Notes: a model not told the origin generated them from the letters alone. DNA of 24,925 nt from CAYGSN01 sp964352675 (GCA_964352675.1 CAYGSN010000030.1:1-24925), one strand, 5' to 3'. Shown: positions 7,190 through 14,815, counted from the first letter of the stretch. Made by a program: numbers and translations.

Positions 7190-7225
7190 TTGATTTTTGT
7201 ATGGGCGGGCTACTATATATTGTGG
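7190..7225 (+). promoter_or_regulatory. rpiB-glyA-nrdR promoter with a candidate NrdR box
   Basis: TTGATT (7190-7195), 18 bases, then TATATA (7214-7219). Over the -10 lies CTACTATATATTGTGG (7210-7225). It matches the known NrdR box, ACACTATATATAGTGT, at 12 of 16 positions, including the C and GTG flanks. A weaker second match (GAAGAATATATAGATG, 7240-7255, 9 of 16) lies 30 bases downstream, near the spacing usual for NrdR box pairs. NrdR is encoded two genes further on, so this suggests autoregulation. Confidence 0.5.
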
Positions 7226-7252
7226 TCTATGCTTTTGAGGAAGAATATATAG

Positions 7253-7684
7253 ATGTCCGAAATGAAAATAGCCATAGCCAGTGACCATGCCGGGTTTGAC
7301 CTCAAAGAGGCGATCAAGGCACGTTTTGGTGCAAATGTTGAATTTCTGGATATGGGTACCGATTCCGCCGACTCTGTTGATTACCCTGATTTCGGCAAGG
7401 CGCTGGGCCAGGCGATTACGGACGGCAAAGCCCCGCGCGGGATTGTGGTCTGCGGCTCCGGCATCGGGATTTCAATAGCGGCCAACCGTTTTCCGGCGGT
7501 TCGGGCAGCGCTCTGCATGACTCCGGAAATGGCCGGCCTCGCACGCCAGCATAATGATGCGAACGTGCTGGCGCTGGGGCAGCGTTTGGTGAATGAAGAA
7601 ACCGCGTTCAAAATTGTAGAGGCGTTTTTAGATACGGAATTTGAAGGTGGGCGCCATCAACGGCGCGTGGATAAACTTAGTTAA
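7253..7684 (+). CDS. rpiB: Ribose-5-phosphate isomerase B
   Basis: RpiB interconverts ribose 5-phosphate and ribulose 5-phosphate in the cytosol. The 143-residue length and motifs fit the RpiB/LacAB family: ASDHAGFDLKEAI (D11, H12), YPDFG at 44-48, the catalytic Cys C67 in VVCGSGIGISIAANR, and the ring-opening His H100 in ARQHNDANVLALG. The start is ATG at 7253, with AGGAAG 9 bases upstream. It is the first gene of a plus-strand run and lies 17 bases before glyA. Ribulose 5-phosphate is also the substrate of the RibB domain encoded downstream, which gives the grouping metabolic sense. Confidence 0.97.
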   Translation: MSEMKIAIASDHAGFDLKEAIKARFGANVEFLDMGTDSADSVDYPDFGKALGQAITDGKAPRGIVVCGSGIGISIAANRFPAVRAALCMTPEMAGLARQHNDANVLALGQRLVNEETAFKIVEAFLDTEFEGGRHQRRVDKLS

Positions 7685-7701
7685 CAAAAAGGGTGAATAA
7701 A

Positions 7702-9009
7702 ATGACCAATACAGCCAGGAAAGATGAAACAACCATGGACGGATTTTTTACCGATGATTTAGCGACCGCAGATAGCGCCGTGAATGAAGCCATTAAGAAA
7801 GAGCTGCATCGCCAGCAAACGCAGATTGAGTTGATTGCTTCTGAGAATATTGTCTCCAAAGCCGTGATGGAGGCTCAGGGCTCTGTCTTTACGAATAAGT
7901 ATGCGGAAGGTTACCCCGGCCGTCGCTATTATGGCGGCTGTGAATTCGCCGATGTGGTGGAGGATCTGGCGCGCGACCGGGCCAAGGAACTCTTTGGTGC
8001 GAAATACGCGAACGTTCAGCCCAATTCCGGCTCGCAGGCCAATCAGGGCGTAATGCAGGCGCTGCTGCAGCCCGGTGATACGATCCTTGGGATGTCGCTA
8101 GCTTCCGGCGGTCACTTGACCCACGGCGCGGCGCCGAACCAGTCCGGCAAATGGTTTGACGCTATTCAATATGGCGTGCGCGAGGACGACGCGCTGCTGG
8201 ATTACGAACAAATGGAATCACTTGCGCGTGAACACAAACCAAAGATGATCATCGCCGGGGCCTCGGCCTATCCGCGGGTCATTGACTGGGCGCGCTTCCG
8301 CAAAATTGCTGATGAGGTCGGGGCGTATTTGATGGTGGATATGGCGCATTACGCGGGTTTGATCGCGGGCGGGGTTTACCCTAGTCCTGTGCCTCATGCG
8401 CATGTTTGCACCACCACCACGCATAAGACTCTGCGCGGGCCACGCGGCGGGATGATCCTGACGAATGATCTAGAGATCTTCAAGAAAATCAATTCAGCAA
8501 TCTTCCCTGGCATTCAGGGCGGGCCGTTGATGCATGTGATTGCGGGCAAGGCGGTATGTTACGGGCAAGCACTGCAGCCCGCATTTAAATCCTACGCCAA
8601 AGCTGTGCTGGAGAATGCAAGAATCTTGGCTGAGACTTTGAAGCAAGGCGGTGTTGATATCGTTTCCGGCGGCACGGACAGCCATATCGTGCTGGTCGAT
8701 CTGCGGCCCAAGGGCCTGACCGGCGATGTGACCGAGCATGCGCTTGAACGCGCCGGTATGACCTGTAACAAAAATGCCGTGCCATTTGATCCGGCCCCGC
8801 CTATGGTGACCTCCGGCGTGCGTCTGGGTACGCCTGCGGCAACCAGCCGCGGCTTCGGCCCGGCGGAATGGAAGCTGACGGGGCAGTATATTGTCGAGGT
8901 GCTTGATGGCCTGAAAGCCAACGGCCCTGACGGTAATGCAGCGGTTGAGAAAGCCGTGAAGGAAAAAGTGGAAGCGCTCTGTGCGCGTTTTCCGATTTAT
9001 GAAGGATAG
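7702..9009 (+). CDS. glyA: Serine hydroxymethyltransferase
   Basis: A PLP enzyme that converts serine and tetrahydrofolate to glycine and methylene-tetrahydrofolate, the main source of one-carbon units. It has 435 residues from the ATG at 7702. Seen are IELIASENIVSKAV, the EGYPGRRYYGG loop, the VDMAHYAGLIAGG strand, and the PLP lysine in TTTHKTLRGPRGG (K242 from this start). An in-frame GTG at 7693 would add three residues, but AAGGG at 7688-7693 is well placed for the ATG. It lies 17 bases after rpiB and 10 bases before nrdR, so it is co-transcribed. The glyA-nrdR-rib order is common in alphaproteobacteria. Confidence 0.98.
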   Translation: MTNTARKDETTMDGFFTDDLATADSAVNEAIKKELHRQQTQIELIASENIVSKAVMEAQGSVFTNKYAEGYPGRRYYGGCEFADVVEDLARDRAKELFGAKYANVQPNSGSQANQGVMQALLQPGDTILGMSLASGGHLTHGAAPNQSGKWFDAIQYGVREDDALLDYEQMESLAREHKPKMIIAGASAYPRVIDWARFRKIADEVGAYLMVDMAHYAGLIAGGVYPSPVPHAHVCTTTTHKTLRGPRGGMILTNDLEIFKKINSAIFPGIQGGPLMHVIAGKAVCYGQALQPAFKSYAKAVLENARILAETLKQGGVDIVSGGTDSHIVLVDLRPKGLTGDVTEHALERAGMTCNKNAVPFDPAPPMVTSGVRLGTPAATSRGFGPAEWKLTGQYIVEVLDGLKANGPDGNAAVEKAVKEKVEALCARFPIYEG

Positions 9010-9019
9010 TTGAACCAGG

Positions 9020-9523
9020 ATGAAATGCCCGTTTTGTGGATGTGAAGAGACACAAGTCAAGGACTCCCGTCCTTCGGAGGATAGCTCGGCTATTCGCCGC
9101 CGCCGCTCTTGCCCGGAATGCGAACAGCGTTTTACGACGTTTGAGCGCGTGCAGCTGCGCGAGATGACTGTGATTAAATCCGGCGGGCGTAAGCAGCCCT
9201 TTGATCGAGATAAAATCATTAAATCCATGCAGATCGCTCTGCAGAAACGGCCGGTCGAGCTGGAGGCCATTGAAAAAGCGGCCAATACAATCGTGCGCCA
9301 GCTGGAATCTCAGGGCGAGGCGGAAATCTCCTCCAGCAAGATCGGCGAGCAGGTGATGAAAGAAATGATTGCGCTCGATACGGTGGGTTATATCCGTTAT
9401 GCCAGCGTGTATAAAGATTTCCGCAACCCTGAAGATTTCAACACGTTTTTGAATGAAGTGCGCAAGCTTCCTGAAAAAATAGAAGCCAAATCTGTAAACA
9501 AGCCTGTAAAAAAGGCATCGTAA
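9020..9523 (+). CDS. nrdR: Transcriptional repressor NrdR
   Basis: NrdR represses ribonucleotide reductase genes when bound to dATP/ATP. The 167 residues carry a zinc ribbon with C3, C6, C31 and C34 (KCPFCGC and RRRRSCPECEQRFTTFE), followed by an ATP-cone domain at about 49-139. The ATP cone begins at VIKSGGRKQPFDRDKI and ends near YIRYASVYKDF. A short Lys-rich tail follows. The ATG at 9020 lies 10 bases after the glyA stop; the ribosome binding site is weak (AAGGA 13 bases upstream), so coupling to glyA is likely. A candidate NrdR box lies at the promoter of this run. No nrdA, nrdB or nrdJ gene lies in the window. Confidence 0.97.
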   Translation: MKCPFCGCEETQVKDSRPSEDSSAIRRRRSCPECEQRFTTFERVQLREMTVIKSGGRKQPFDRDKIIKSMQIALQKRPVELEAIEKAANTIVRQLESQGEAEISSSKIGEQVMKEMIALDTVGYIRYASVYKDFRNPEDFNTFLNEVRKLPEKIEAKSVNKPVKKAS

Positions 9524-9531
9524 CACCATCC

Positions 9532-10530
9532 ATGACATCAGAGCATCAGTACATGCAAACAACCCTGAACATCGCGCGGCAGGGGTTGGGGTTGGTCGGC
9601 AATGGCCGTCCATCCGTCGGTTGCGTGATTGTGCGCGACGGGCGTGTTGTGGGGCTGGGGCGTACGGGCAATGGCGGCGCACCGCATGCAGAGGTTGCGG
9701 CCTTGCAAATCGCGGGAGTGCAGGCCAAAGGCGCTACGGCCTATGTCACGTTGGAGCCGTGTTCGCATCATGGAAAGACGCCGCCCTGTAGCGCGGCTTT
9801 GATTGAGGCGGGCATAAAACGTTGTGTCATCGCCAATCCCGATCCGTTCAAAGACGTGAATGGGGCGGGTATTCGTCAGCTTAAAGGTGCTGGAATTGAT
9901 GTTGAGGTTGGTGTCTGCGCGCAGGAGGCGGAAGAAATCCATAAAGGGTTTTTCCTGAGTGTGACCCAAAAACGCCCCCTGGTGAGCTTAAAATGCGCCA
10001 CCTCTGCGGATGGAAAAATTGCGGCAGCTGAAGGACAGAGGACCAGAATTACAGGTGATCTGGCGCATCGCCATGCGCATCTGGAACGGTCCCTACATGA
10101 TGCGATTCTGGTGGGGGCAGGAACGATGCGGATTGACAGCCCCACGCTGAGCACACGTCTGCCGGGGGTGGATCATCACGCGCTGCGGGTGGTGCTATCG
10201 AAAAATATCGAGATTTTAGGGCAGGGGAGCAACGAAACCCTCGCCGGTGATCCGCATGACATTGGTGCGGTTCTGAGAGCGCTGGCGGAACGGGGGGTGA
10301 CGCGTCTGCTGGTCGAAGGTGGTGCGGCGGTGATGACATCGTTCCTGCGCAGCGGCTTGTATGACCGGGTTTTGTGGTATAAAGCGCCGCATGAAATCGG
10401 CCCGCAGGGTAAGTCTGCGTTGAATGACGGGCTTGAAATCGCGCAGATGCCGGACCAATTTAACCTTAAAATGACGGAAAAGCGGGTTCTGGGCCAAGAT
10501 TTACTGGAAATCTACAGCCCAAAAGAGTAA
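9532..10530 (+). CDS. ribD: Bifunctional riboflavin biosynthesis deaminase/reductase RibD
   Basis: RibD deaminates the pyrimidine ring opened by GTP cyclohydrolase II, then reduces the ribosyl side chain with NADPH. The N-terminal deaminase has the zinc site H52-A53-E54 and C77/C86 in EPCSHHGKTPPC. The reductase domain starts near residue 148 (PLVSLKCATSADGKIAA) and includes DAILVGAGTMRIDSPTLSTR and LLVEGGAAVMTSFL. At 332 residues it is somewhat short for RibD (about 360-380), because the middle of the reductase domain is compact. The deaminase entry motif reads GNGRPSVGCV where NPxVGCV is usual. It starts 8 bases after nrdR without a clear ribosome binding site. Confidence 0.96.
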   Translation: MTSEHQYMQTTLNIARQGLGLVGNGRPSVGCVIVRDGRVVGLGRTGNGGAPHAEVAALQIAGVQAKGATAYVTLEPCSHHGKTPPCSAALIEAGIKRCVIANPDPFKDVNGAGIRQLKGAGIDVEVGVCAQEAEEIHKGFFLSVTQKRPLVSLKCATSADGKIAAAEGQRTRITGDLAHRHAHLERSLHDAILVGAGTMRIDSPTLSTRLPGVDHHALRVVLSKNIEILGQGSNETLAGDPHDIGAVLRALAERGVTRLLVEGGAAVMTSFLRSGLYDRVLWYKAPHEIGPQGKSALNDGLEIAQMPDQFNLKMTEKRVLGQDLLEIYSPKE

Positions 10531-10539
10531 GAAAGACGC

Positions 10540-11130
10540 ATGTTTACAGGACTTGTCCAGCATATCGGCACGGTGCGCCGCATTGAAAAATCCGGCGACT
10601 GGCGTCTGGAGATCGAAACAGATATGGATCTGGCCGCAACAGCGCTGGGCGCTTCAATCTGCTGTTCGGGCTGTTGCTTGACGGTAACGGAAAAAGGTCC
10701 GGACTGGTTCGCCGTTGATGTCTCACAGGAAAGCTTATCCAAAACCACGATCGGGACATGGGCGGAGGGCATGAAAATCAACCTGGAGCCGTCGTTGAAA
10801 ATGGGCGATGAGCTGGGCGGGCATTTTGTGTTCGGTCATGTGGACGGCGTGGCGCAGTTGGTTTCAATCGGGCGGGAAGGTGATTCTTACCGTTTGAAGC
10901 TAAAAGCGCCTGCAGGGCTTGAGAAGTTTGTCGCGGCCAAGGGATCGGTGTCCCTGGATGGGATTTCCCTGACGGTGAACGAGACGGATGGCGGCGCGTT
11001 TGGCGTGAATATCATTCCTCACACATGGGACCGGACAACGCTGCAATACCGCAAGGAAGGCGATGCGCTGAATTTTGAGGCGGATATGCTGGCGCGCTAT
11101 GTCGCCCGGCAGATGGAGCAAGCGGCATGA
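10540..11130 (+). CDS. ribE: Riboflavin synthase, alpha chain
   Basis: Riboflavin synthase dismutates two lumazine molecules to riboflavin and the pyrimidine that RibH reuses. The 196 residues hold the two tandem lumazine-binding repeats. The first opens with MFTGLVQHIGTV. The second begins near residue 93 with GGHFVFGHVDGVAQL and carries SVSLDGISLTVNE. The first repeat contains a local cysteine cluster, CCSGCCLTVT (residues 41-50), where most homologues keep only the Cys before LTV. It starts 9 bases after ribD. Its stop overlaps the start of the next gene in an ATGA. Confidence 0.96.
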   Translation: MFTGLVQHIGTVRRIEKSGDWRLEIETDMDLAATALGASICCSGCCLTVTEKGPDWFAVDVSQESLSKTTIGTWAEGMKINLEPSLKMGDELGGHFVFGHVDGVAQLVSIGREGDSYRLKLKAPAGLEKFVAAKGSVSLDGISLTVNETDGGAFGVNIIPHTWDRTTLQYRKEGDALNFEADMLARYVARQMEQAA

Positions 11131-11939
11131 GTGAGCCGGACAGAACCATCACAAATTCAAAACTCATGGAATTGTCGGCCTCTGCCATGCTTGTTGCCGG
11201 TCAGCTATGGGACTCCAGCAAAGGCGGCGTTCCGCGCGTTAAGCTGCGCGAGCTTGGGAATGTATGCGATTTTCGCGCAACCGTTCAAAAACGGATGTTC
11301 TCGCCGCCGGATGAATTGATGGATAATTTCCTGCAAGAAGCAGGGGGTATGGGCATTCATGACTTTCGGTTTCACAGTGCCGGAAGCAATACGGTTGTTT
11401 TTTATACCGAAGATCGGCGAGAACGGCAGGTTGCCATCCGGGTCAGTGACGAGTTTCAGGGGCACACACGTCCCTGTAATCCGCTCATGCTTCAACCCTA
11501 TAAGGTTTTTAAAAAGGATGCTTATCTTATCGAGGTTTTGCCGCTTGTGCCGATCGTTTTAACCGGAGAGCCTGAAGATTTTCCTCCGGCGCAAAACCGC
11601 ACGCCGGAGATTGATAACCTTGATTTTGAAGTGTTCAGGGCGCTTGTGGAAAGGGCGCTGTCCGATAAAGATATCAGTTTGAATGACGGGCCGCTGAGGG
11701 ATATTGGTATTTTGCCGAATGGGACATTGATCTTTGTCGATCCGGGAGAAATGCATGCTGCTGAAGGAACCTCAGAGGCAGCGCCGGGTTTGAGTGGTGT
11801 TTTTAATTGCCAGAGGGATAACAATCTGGGCGAACCGCTGATATGGGTAAGGGGTGATGGAACATGGATGCAGGATGTCTTGCTTCCAAACCCTTTTGGG
11901 CCTACGAATAGACCGGGATTAGAGCAAAGGCATCCGTAA
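11127..11939 (+). CDS. Unrecognised protein with kinase-like features, inside the rib operon
   Basis: I cannot name this 270-residue soluble protein. Some parts resemble the protein kinase/aminoglycoside kinase fold. SAGSNTVVFYTEDR (84-97) followed by VAIRV (102-106) looks like a glycine loop and the strand that carries the ATP-binding basic residue. YLIEVLPLVP (133-142) looks like a hinge. SLNDGPLRDIGILPNGTLIF then VDPGEMH (184-210) looks like a catalytic loop and metal-binding D205-P-G. The usual Asn and HxD motif are not clear, so it may be a pseudokinase or the likeness may be false. It starts within an ATGA overlap with ribE and ends in a TAATG overlap with ribBA, so it is made with the pathway enzymes. 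A role in riboflavin metabolism is suggested only by position. Confidence 0.7.
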   Translation: MSEPDRTITNSKLMELSASAMLVAGQLWDSSKGGVPRVKLRELGNVCDFRATVQKRMFSPPDELMDNFLQEAGGMGIHDFRFHSAGSNTVVFYTEDRRERQVAIRVSDEFQGHTRPCNPLMLQPYKVFKKDAYLIEVLPLVPIVLTGEPEDFPPAQNRTPEIDNLDFEVFRALVERALSDKDISLNDGPLRDIGILPNGTLIFVDPGEMHAAEGTSEAAPGLSGVFNCQRDNNLGEPLIWVRGDGTWMQDVLLPNPFGPTNRPGLEQRHP

Positions 11940-13078
11940 TGAGTATGATTTCAAAACAGGATATTCGTGAGGCGCGGCTGGGGTCCGAGGATCAGGCGCT
12001 ACTCTCTTCCATTGATGAGATTTTAGAAGATGTGCGCGCGGGCAAGCCGGTGATCATTGTGGATGATGAAGACCGTGAGAATGAAGGGGATCTTGTCATT
12101 GCGGCTGAAATGGCCACGCCGGAGAATATCAACTTCATGGCCAGGGAAGGGCGCGGCCTGATCTGTCTACCGATGGAGCGGGCGATCGGAGATCGGCTGG
12201 GTCTTGAGCTGATGGGGCGTGGCGACAATTCCCGCCATACCACAGCCTTTACCGTGTCGATCGAAGCCAAAGAGGGGGTGACAACGGGTATTTCTGCCGC
12301 CGACCGGGCGCATACGATTAAGACGGCTATTGATCCGAAAAGTACCGCGAATGATATCGCCACGCCAGGTCACGTGTTTCCGCTGCTGGCGAAAGATGGC
12401 GGGGTTCTGGTGCGTGCCGGTCATACCGAAGCCTCTGTTGAGCTGGCTAAAATGGCAGGGTTTTCAGGAGCGGGTGTGATTTGCGAGATTATGAATGATG
12501 ACGGCACGATGGCGCGCCTGCCTGATCTGGTTTCTTATGCCCAGCGTCACGGGTTGAAAATTGGCGCGATTGCTGATCTGATTGCGTATCGCCGCCGCAA
12601 GGAATGCCTGGTTGAAAAAATTTATAGTGATGATTTCTCAAGCCCTTATGGCGGAGAGTTTAAGTTTTATCTTTACAGCTCCAAAACCGATCAGGCTGAA
12701 CACATCGCTCTGGTGAAAGGCGATATTACGAATAAAGATGACCCGGTTTTGGTGCGGATGCATGCGGTGGATATTTTGGGGGATGTCCTGGGGGCGAATG
12801 GCGGTCTTCTGGAAAAATCCATGAAGGCGCTTGAAAGAGAAGGCCGCGGCGTGATTGTGATCCTACGCCAGTCCGATCCCAAAGCGCTGTCCAAGCGTCT
12901 GGCATCGGAAGGGCCACAGAAAAAGATATTGCGCGATTACGGGATTGGGGCCCAGATTCTGCGTGATCTGGGGGTGCGTAATATGATTCTGTTGTCCAAT
13001 TCTAAAAAAACAGTGGCGGGTCTGGACGGATATGATTTGCATATCACAGGACATAGAGCGTTTGAGGAGAATAAATAG
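11939..13078 (+). CDS. ribBA: DHBP synthase with degenerate GTP cyclohydrolase II domain (RibBX type)
   Basis: The N-terminal domain (about 25-220) makes 3,4-dihydroxy-2-butanone 4-phosphate from ribulose 5-phosphate. Its motifs are intact: VDDEDRENEGDLVIAA (41-56), RAGHTEASVELA (159-170) and CEIMNDDGTMARLPDL. The C-terminal half (about 226-379) has the GTP cyclohydrolase II outline (DYGIGAQILRDLGVRNMILL) but lacks the zinc site. Where active enzymes have GDxFGSxRCDCGxQL, this one reads GDVLGANGGLLEKS (281-294), and C223 is the only cysteine after residue 182. The RibA activity is therefore probably lost, as known for RibBX proteins of some alphaproteobacteria. The start is ATG in the TAATG overlap with the preceding gene; ribH follows without a gap. 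Confidence 0.93.
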   Translation: MSMISKQDIREARLGSEDQALLSSIDEILEDVRAGKPVIIVDDEDRENEGDLVIAAEMATPENINFMAREGRGLICLPMERAIGDRLGLELMGRGDNSRHTTAFTVSIEAKEGVTTGISAADRAHTIKTAIDPKSTANDIATPGHVFPLLAKDGGVLVRAGHTEASVELAKMAGFSGAGVICEIMNDDGTMARLPDLVSYAQRHGLKIGAIADLIAYRRRKECLVEKIYSDDFSSPYGGEFKFYLYSSKTDQAEHIALVKGDITNKDDPVLVRMHAVDILGDVLGANGGLLEKSMKALEREGRGVIVILRQSDPKALSKRLASEGPQKKILRDYGIGAQILRDLGVRNMILLSNSKKTVAGLDGYDLHITGHRAFEENK

Positions 13079-13510
13079 ATGGCTCAAACGCCGCACGTGA
13101 TGATTGTTGAGGCCCGGTTTTACAATGATATTGCCGATATGCTTCTGGATGGGGCAAAGGCGGCGCTGGAGAAGGCGGGCGCAACCTATGAAGTGTTTAC
13201 CGTTCCCGGCGCGCTGGAAATCCCGGCAGCGATAAAAATGGGAGCCGCCAAAGGTTTTGATGCCTATGTGGCGCTGGGCGCTGTAATTCGCGGTGAAACT
13301 TATCATTTCGAAATCGTATCGAATGAAAGTGCCCGCGGGTTAGTGGATTTGTCTATACAAGACGATCTCGCAATCGGGAATTGTATCTTAACCTGTGAAA
13401 CTGTAGAACAGGCCATTAGCCGCGCTGATCCGGCGCAGAAAAACAAAGGCGGGGAGGCGGTGCAGGCGGCATTGGCCCTGCTGCAAATAAAAGGGGCGTG
13501 TCATGGCTGA
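13079..13510 (+). CDS. ribH: 6,7-dimethyl-8-ribityllumazine synthase
   Basis: RibH joins the RibB product with the ribityl-pyrimidine to form lumazine, the substrate of RibE. At 143 residues it has VPGALEIPAAI (42-52), GAVIRGETYHFEIVSNES (67-84) with the catalytic His H76, and a C-terminal NKGGEAVQAALALL for substrate binding. The ILTCETVEQAISRAD segment replaces the usual LTxExxEQA form with a Cys. The ATG at 13079 directly follows the ribBA TAG. The 3' end overlaps nusB by 8 bases. Confidence 0.97.
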   Translation: MAQTPHVMIVEARFYNDIADMLLDGAKAALEKAGATYEVFTVPGALEIPAAIKMGAAKGFDAYVALGAVIRGETYHFEIVSNESARGLVDLSIQDDLAIGNCILTCETVEQAISRADPAQKNKGGEAVQAALALLQIKGACHG

Positions 13511-13982
13511 ACAGACAGCAAGAACCAAAGAGAAAGAACCTTCGGCCAATGCCAAGCGGCTATCGGCACGCTTGATGGCGGTGCAGATTGTGTTTCAGGC
13601 TTTGAACAGGGCGCAGCCCCTGTCCGACGTGCTGGATGAATATCTTCAACACCGCCTGGAGATGGAAGTGGAAGGGGAAAAGTTTATCCGTCCTGACGGC
13701 GCGCTGCTGAAAAAAATTGTGACGGGAGCGGGAGAGCGGCAGGAAGACCTGAAAGAAGTCATTCTGGCCAATTCGGGTCAAAAAAACCTGGGCGGAGAAA
13801 CCTTGATCAACGCCATTTTGCTGTGCGGCGCATTCGAACTCATGGCCCATGAGGACATTGAGACAGCGATTATCATCAATGACTATCTGAATATTGGCCA
13901 TAGTTTTTTCGAGCAGGGTGAAGTAAAATTGTTAAACGGCATCCTTGATTCTATTGCAAAAACATTCCGCACTGCGGGATGA
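13503..13982 (+). CDS. nusB: Transcription antitermination factor NusB
   Basis: NusB binds boxA RNA with S10 and supports antitermination on rRNA operons. The 159-residue all-helical protein has SARLMAVQIVFQAL at 21-34, a middle helix ETLINAILLCGAFEL, and the conserved end of the family in IIINDYLNIGHSFFEQGEVK followed by LLNGILDSIAK. The first 20 residues are a charged tail missing from E. coli NusB. It starts at ATG 13503 inside ribH (8-base overlap), as in many bacteria where ribH and nusB are coupled. No thiL gene follows, although ribH-nusB-thiL is a common order. No strong terminator is seen after it. Confidence 0.93.
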   Translation: MAEQTARTKEKEPSANAKRLSARLMAVQIVFQALNRAQPLSDVLDEYLQHRLEMEVEGEKFIRPDGALLKKIVTGAGERQEDLKEVILANSGQKNLGGETLINAILLCGAFELMAHEDIETAIIINDYLNIGHSFFEQGEVKLLNGILDSIAKTFRTAG

Positions 13983-14055
13983 ATTGCTGCTCTTTGTGCG
14001 GTCCATAAAGTCTAAGATGTTGAAATACAATCTTAAATAAGAGATAGATTGCATT

Positions 14056-14098
14056 TTATGTTAACATAACCCGAACTTAATATTTTCCGTATTATAAT
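14056..14098 (+). promoter_or_regulatory. Candidate fliL promoter with a perfect palindrome upstream
   Basis: TATAAT at 14093-14098 is a perfect -10, 35 bases before the fliL-like ATG. No recognisable -35 stands 16-18 bases upstream (CCCGAAC). Instead a perfect 14-bp palindrome, TTATGTTAACATAA (14056-14069), is centred about 42 bases before the expected start, the usual place for an activator that contacts RNA polymerase. The arrangement is seen; the regulator is unknown. Confidence 0.4.
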
Positions 14099-14132
14099 TG
14101 CAGGATAGGGTTCACAATTGTTAGGGTAAGTA

Positions 14133-14627
14133 ATGCGCATAATTATGATAGCTCTCGTAGCTGTATTGGTGCTGGGTGGCGGAGCCGCCGGTGCCTATTT
14201 CTATTTCTCACAATCGGCTGAAGCCTCTGCTGGTGATGAAGTTGGGGACAATCACGAAAAATCCAAAAAAGAAGAACATGCCAAAGATGACGGCCATGGC
14301 GGCGGTCATTTTGAGTTTGTGGAGCTAGATCCGCTGATCCTGCCGATCGTTGATAATAACGGTGTCAGTCAGGTGGTAAGCGTTGTTGTTGCGCTTGAGG
14401 TTATGGATGCTGAGGCTGCGAAGAATGTGGAGGCGATGTCTCCGCGTCTTAAGGACGCTTTTATCCAGGATATGTACGGTGTTTTGAACCGTCACGCCGC
14501 TTTGAAAGGCGGGGTGATCCAGGTCAGTGTTTTGAAAAAACGCCTGAATCTTGTCAGTGCAAAAGTTATGGGTGAAGGCGTCATTCATGATGTCCTTCTG
14601 CAGGTTGTGCAGCAGCGCCCGATTTAA
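14133..14627 (+). CDS. fliL: FliL-like flagellar basal body-associated protein
   Basis: A 164-residue membrane-anchored protein. Residues 3-26 form one helix (IIMIALVAVLVLGGGAAGAY). A charged linker (about 30-57) follows, rich in Lys, Asp, Glu and His, with DDGHGGGH. The periplasmic domain has a strand pair ending in VVSVVVALEVMD, then SPRLKDAFIQDMYGVLNR (103-120). The PRLxDAFxxDxYGxL core is typical of FliL-like proteins. FliL surrounds the MotAB stator and supports torque. The start is ATG at 14133 with AGGG 6 bases upstream. It stands apart from the flagellar genes in this window (motAB at the left end), between nusB and hppA. A specific flagellar role is likely but not proven. Confidence 0.75.
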   Translation: MRIIMIALVAVLVLGGGAAGAYFYFSQSAEASAGDEVGDNHEKSKKEEHAKDDGHGGGHFEFVELDPLILPIVDNNGVSQVVSVVVALEVMDAEAAKNVEAMSPRLKDAFIQDMYGVLNRHAALKGGVIQVSVLKKRLNLVSAKVMGEGVIHDVLLQVVQQRPI

Positions 14628-14704
14628 AGAAAAAAATTTAAAGCATCTCGCATGGGGTGCTTTGTGGTTTTAGATGTGAACCCTCTATATTATACATCTG
14701 ATCG

Positions 14705-14737
14705 AAAGCCCGGATTTACGCGATCCGGGCTTTTTTT
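14705..14737 (+). terminator. Intrinsic terminator after fliL
   Basis: A perfect 11-bp stem, AAAGCCCGGAT (14705-14715) with ATCCGGGCTTT (14723-14733), and a 7-base loop, running into seven Ts (14731-14737). A weaker stem-loop, AAAGCATC/GGTGCTTT, lies just before it (14640-14663). Confidence 0.92.
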
Positions 14738-14815
14738 GTGTTGTTTTTCTTCCCTTGTTTCAAAAAATGTGTATAAAGCCCTTTTATTTCAAAAAGCGGG
14801 TGTTTAATATCATCT

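Noticed and set aside
8494..9682. Long minus-strand open frames (263 and 293 residues) opposite glyA and nrdR
   Set aside because: They lie entirely antisense to firmly identified genes, show no family motif and have low-complexity, Arg/His-rich composition typical of shadow frames.
9524..10539. Possible FMN riboswitch for the rib genes
   Set aside because: The gaps before ribD (8 bases) and ribE (9 bases) are far too short for the aptamer, and the upstream region of rpiB shows no such fold by eye.
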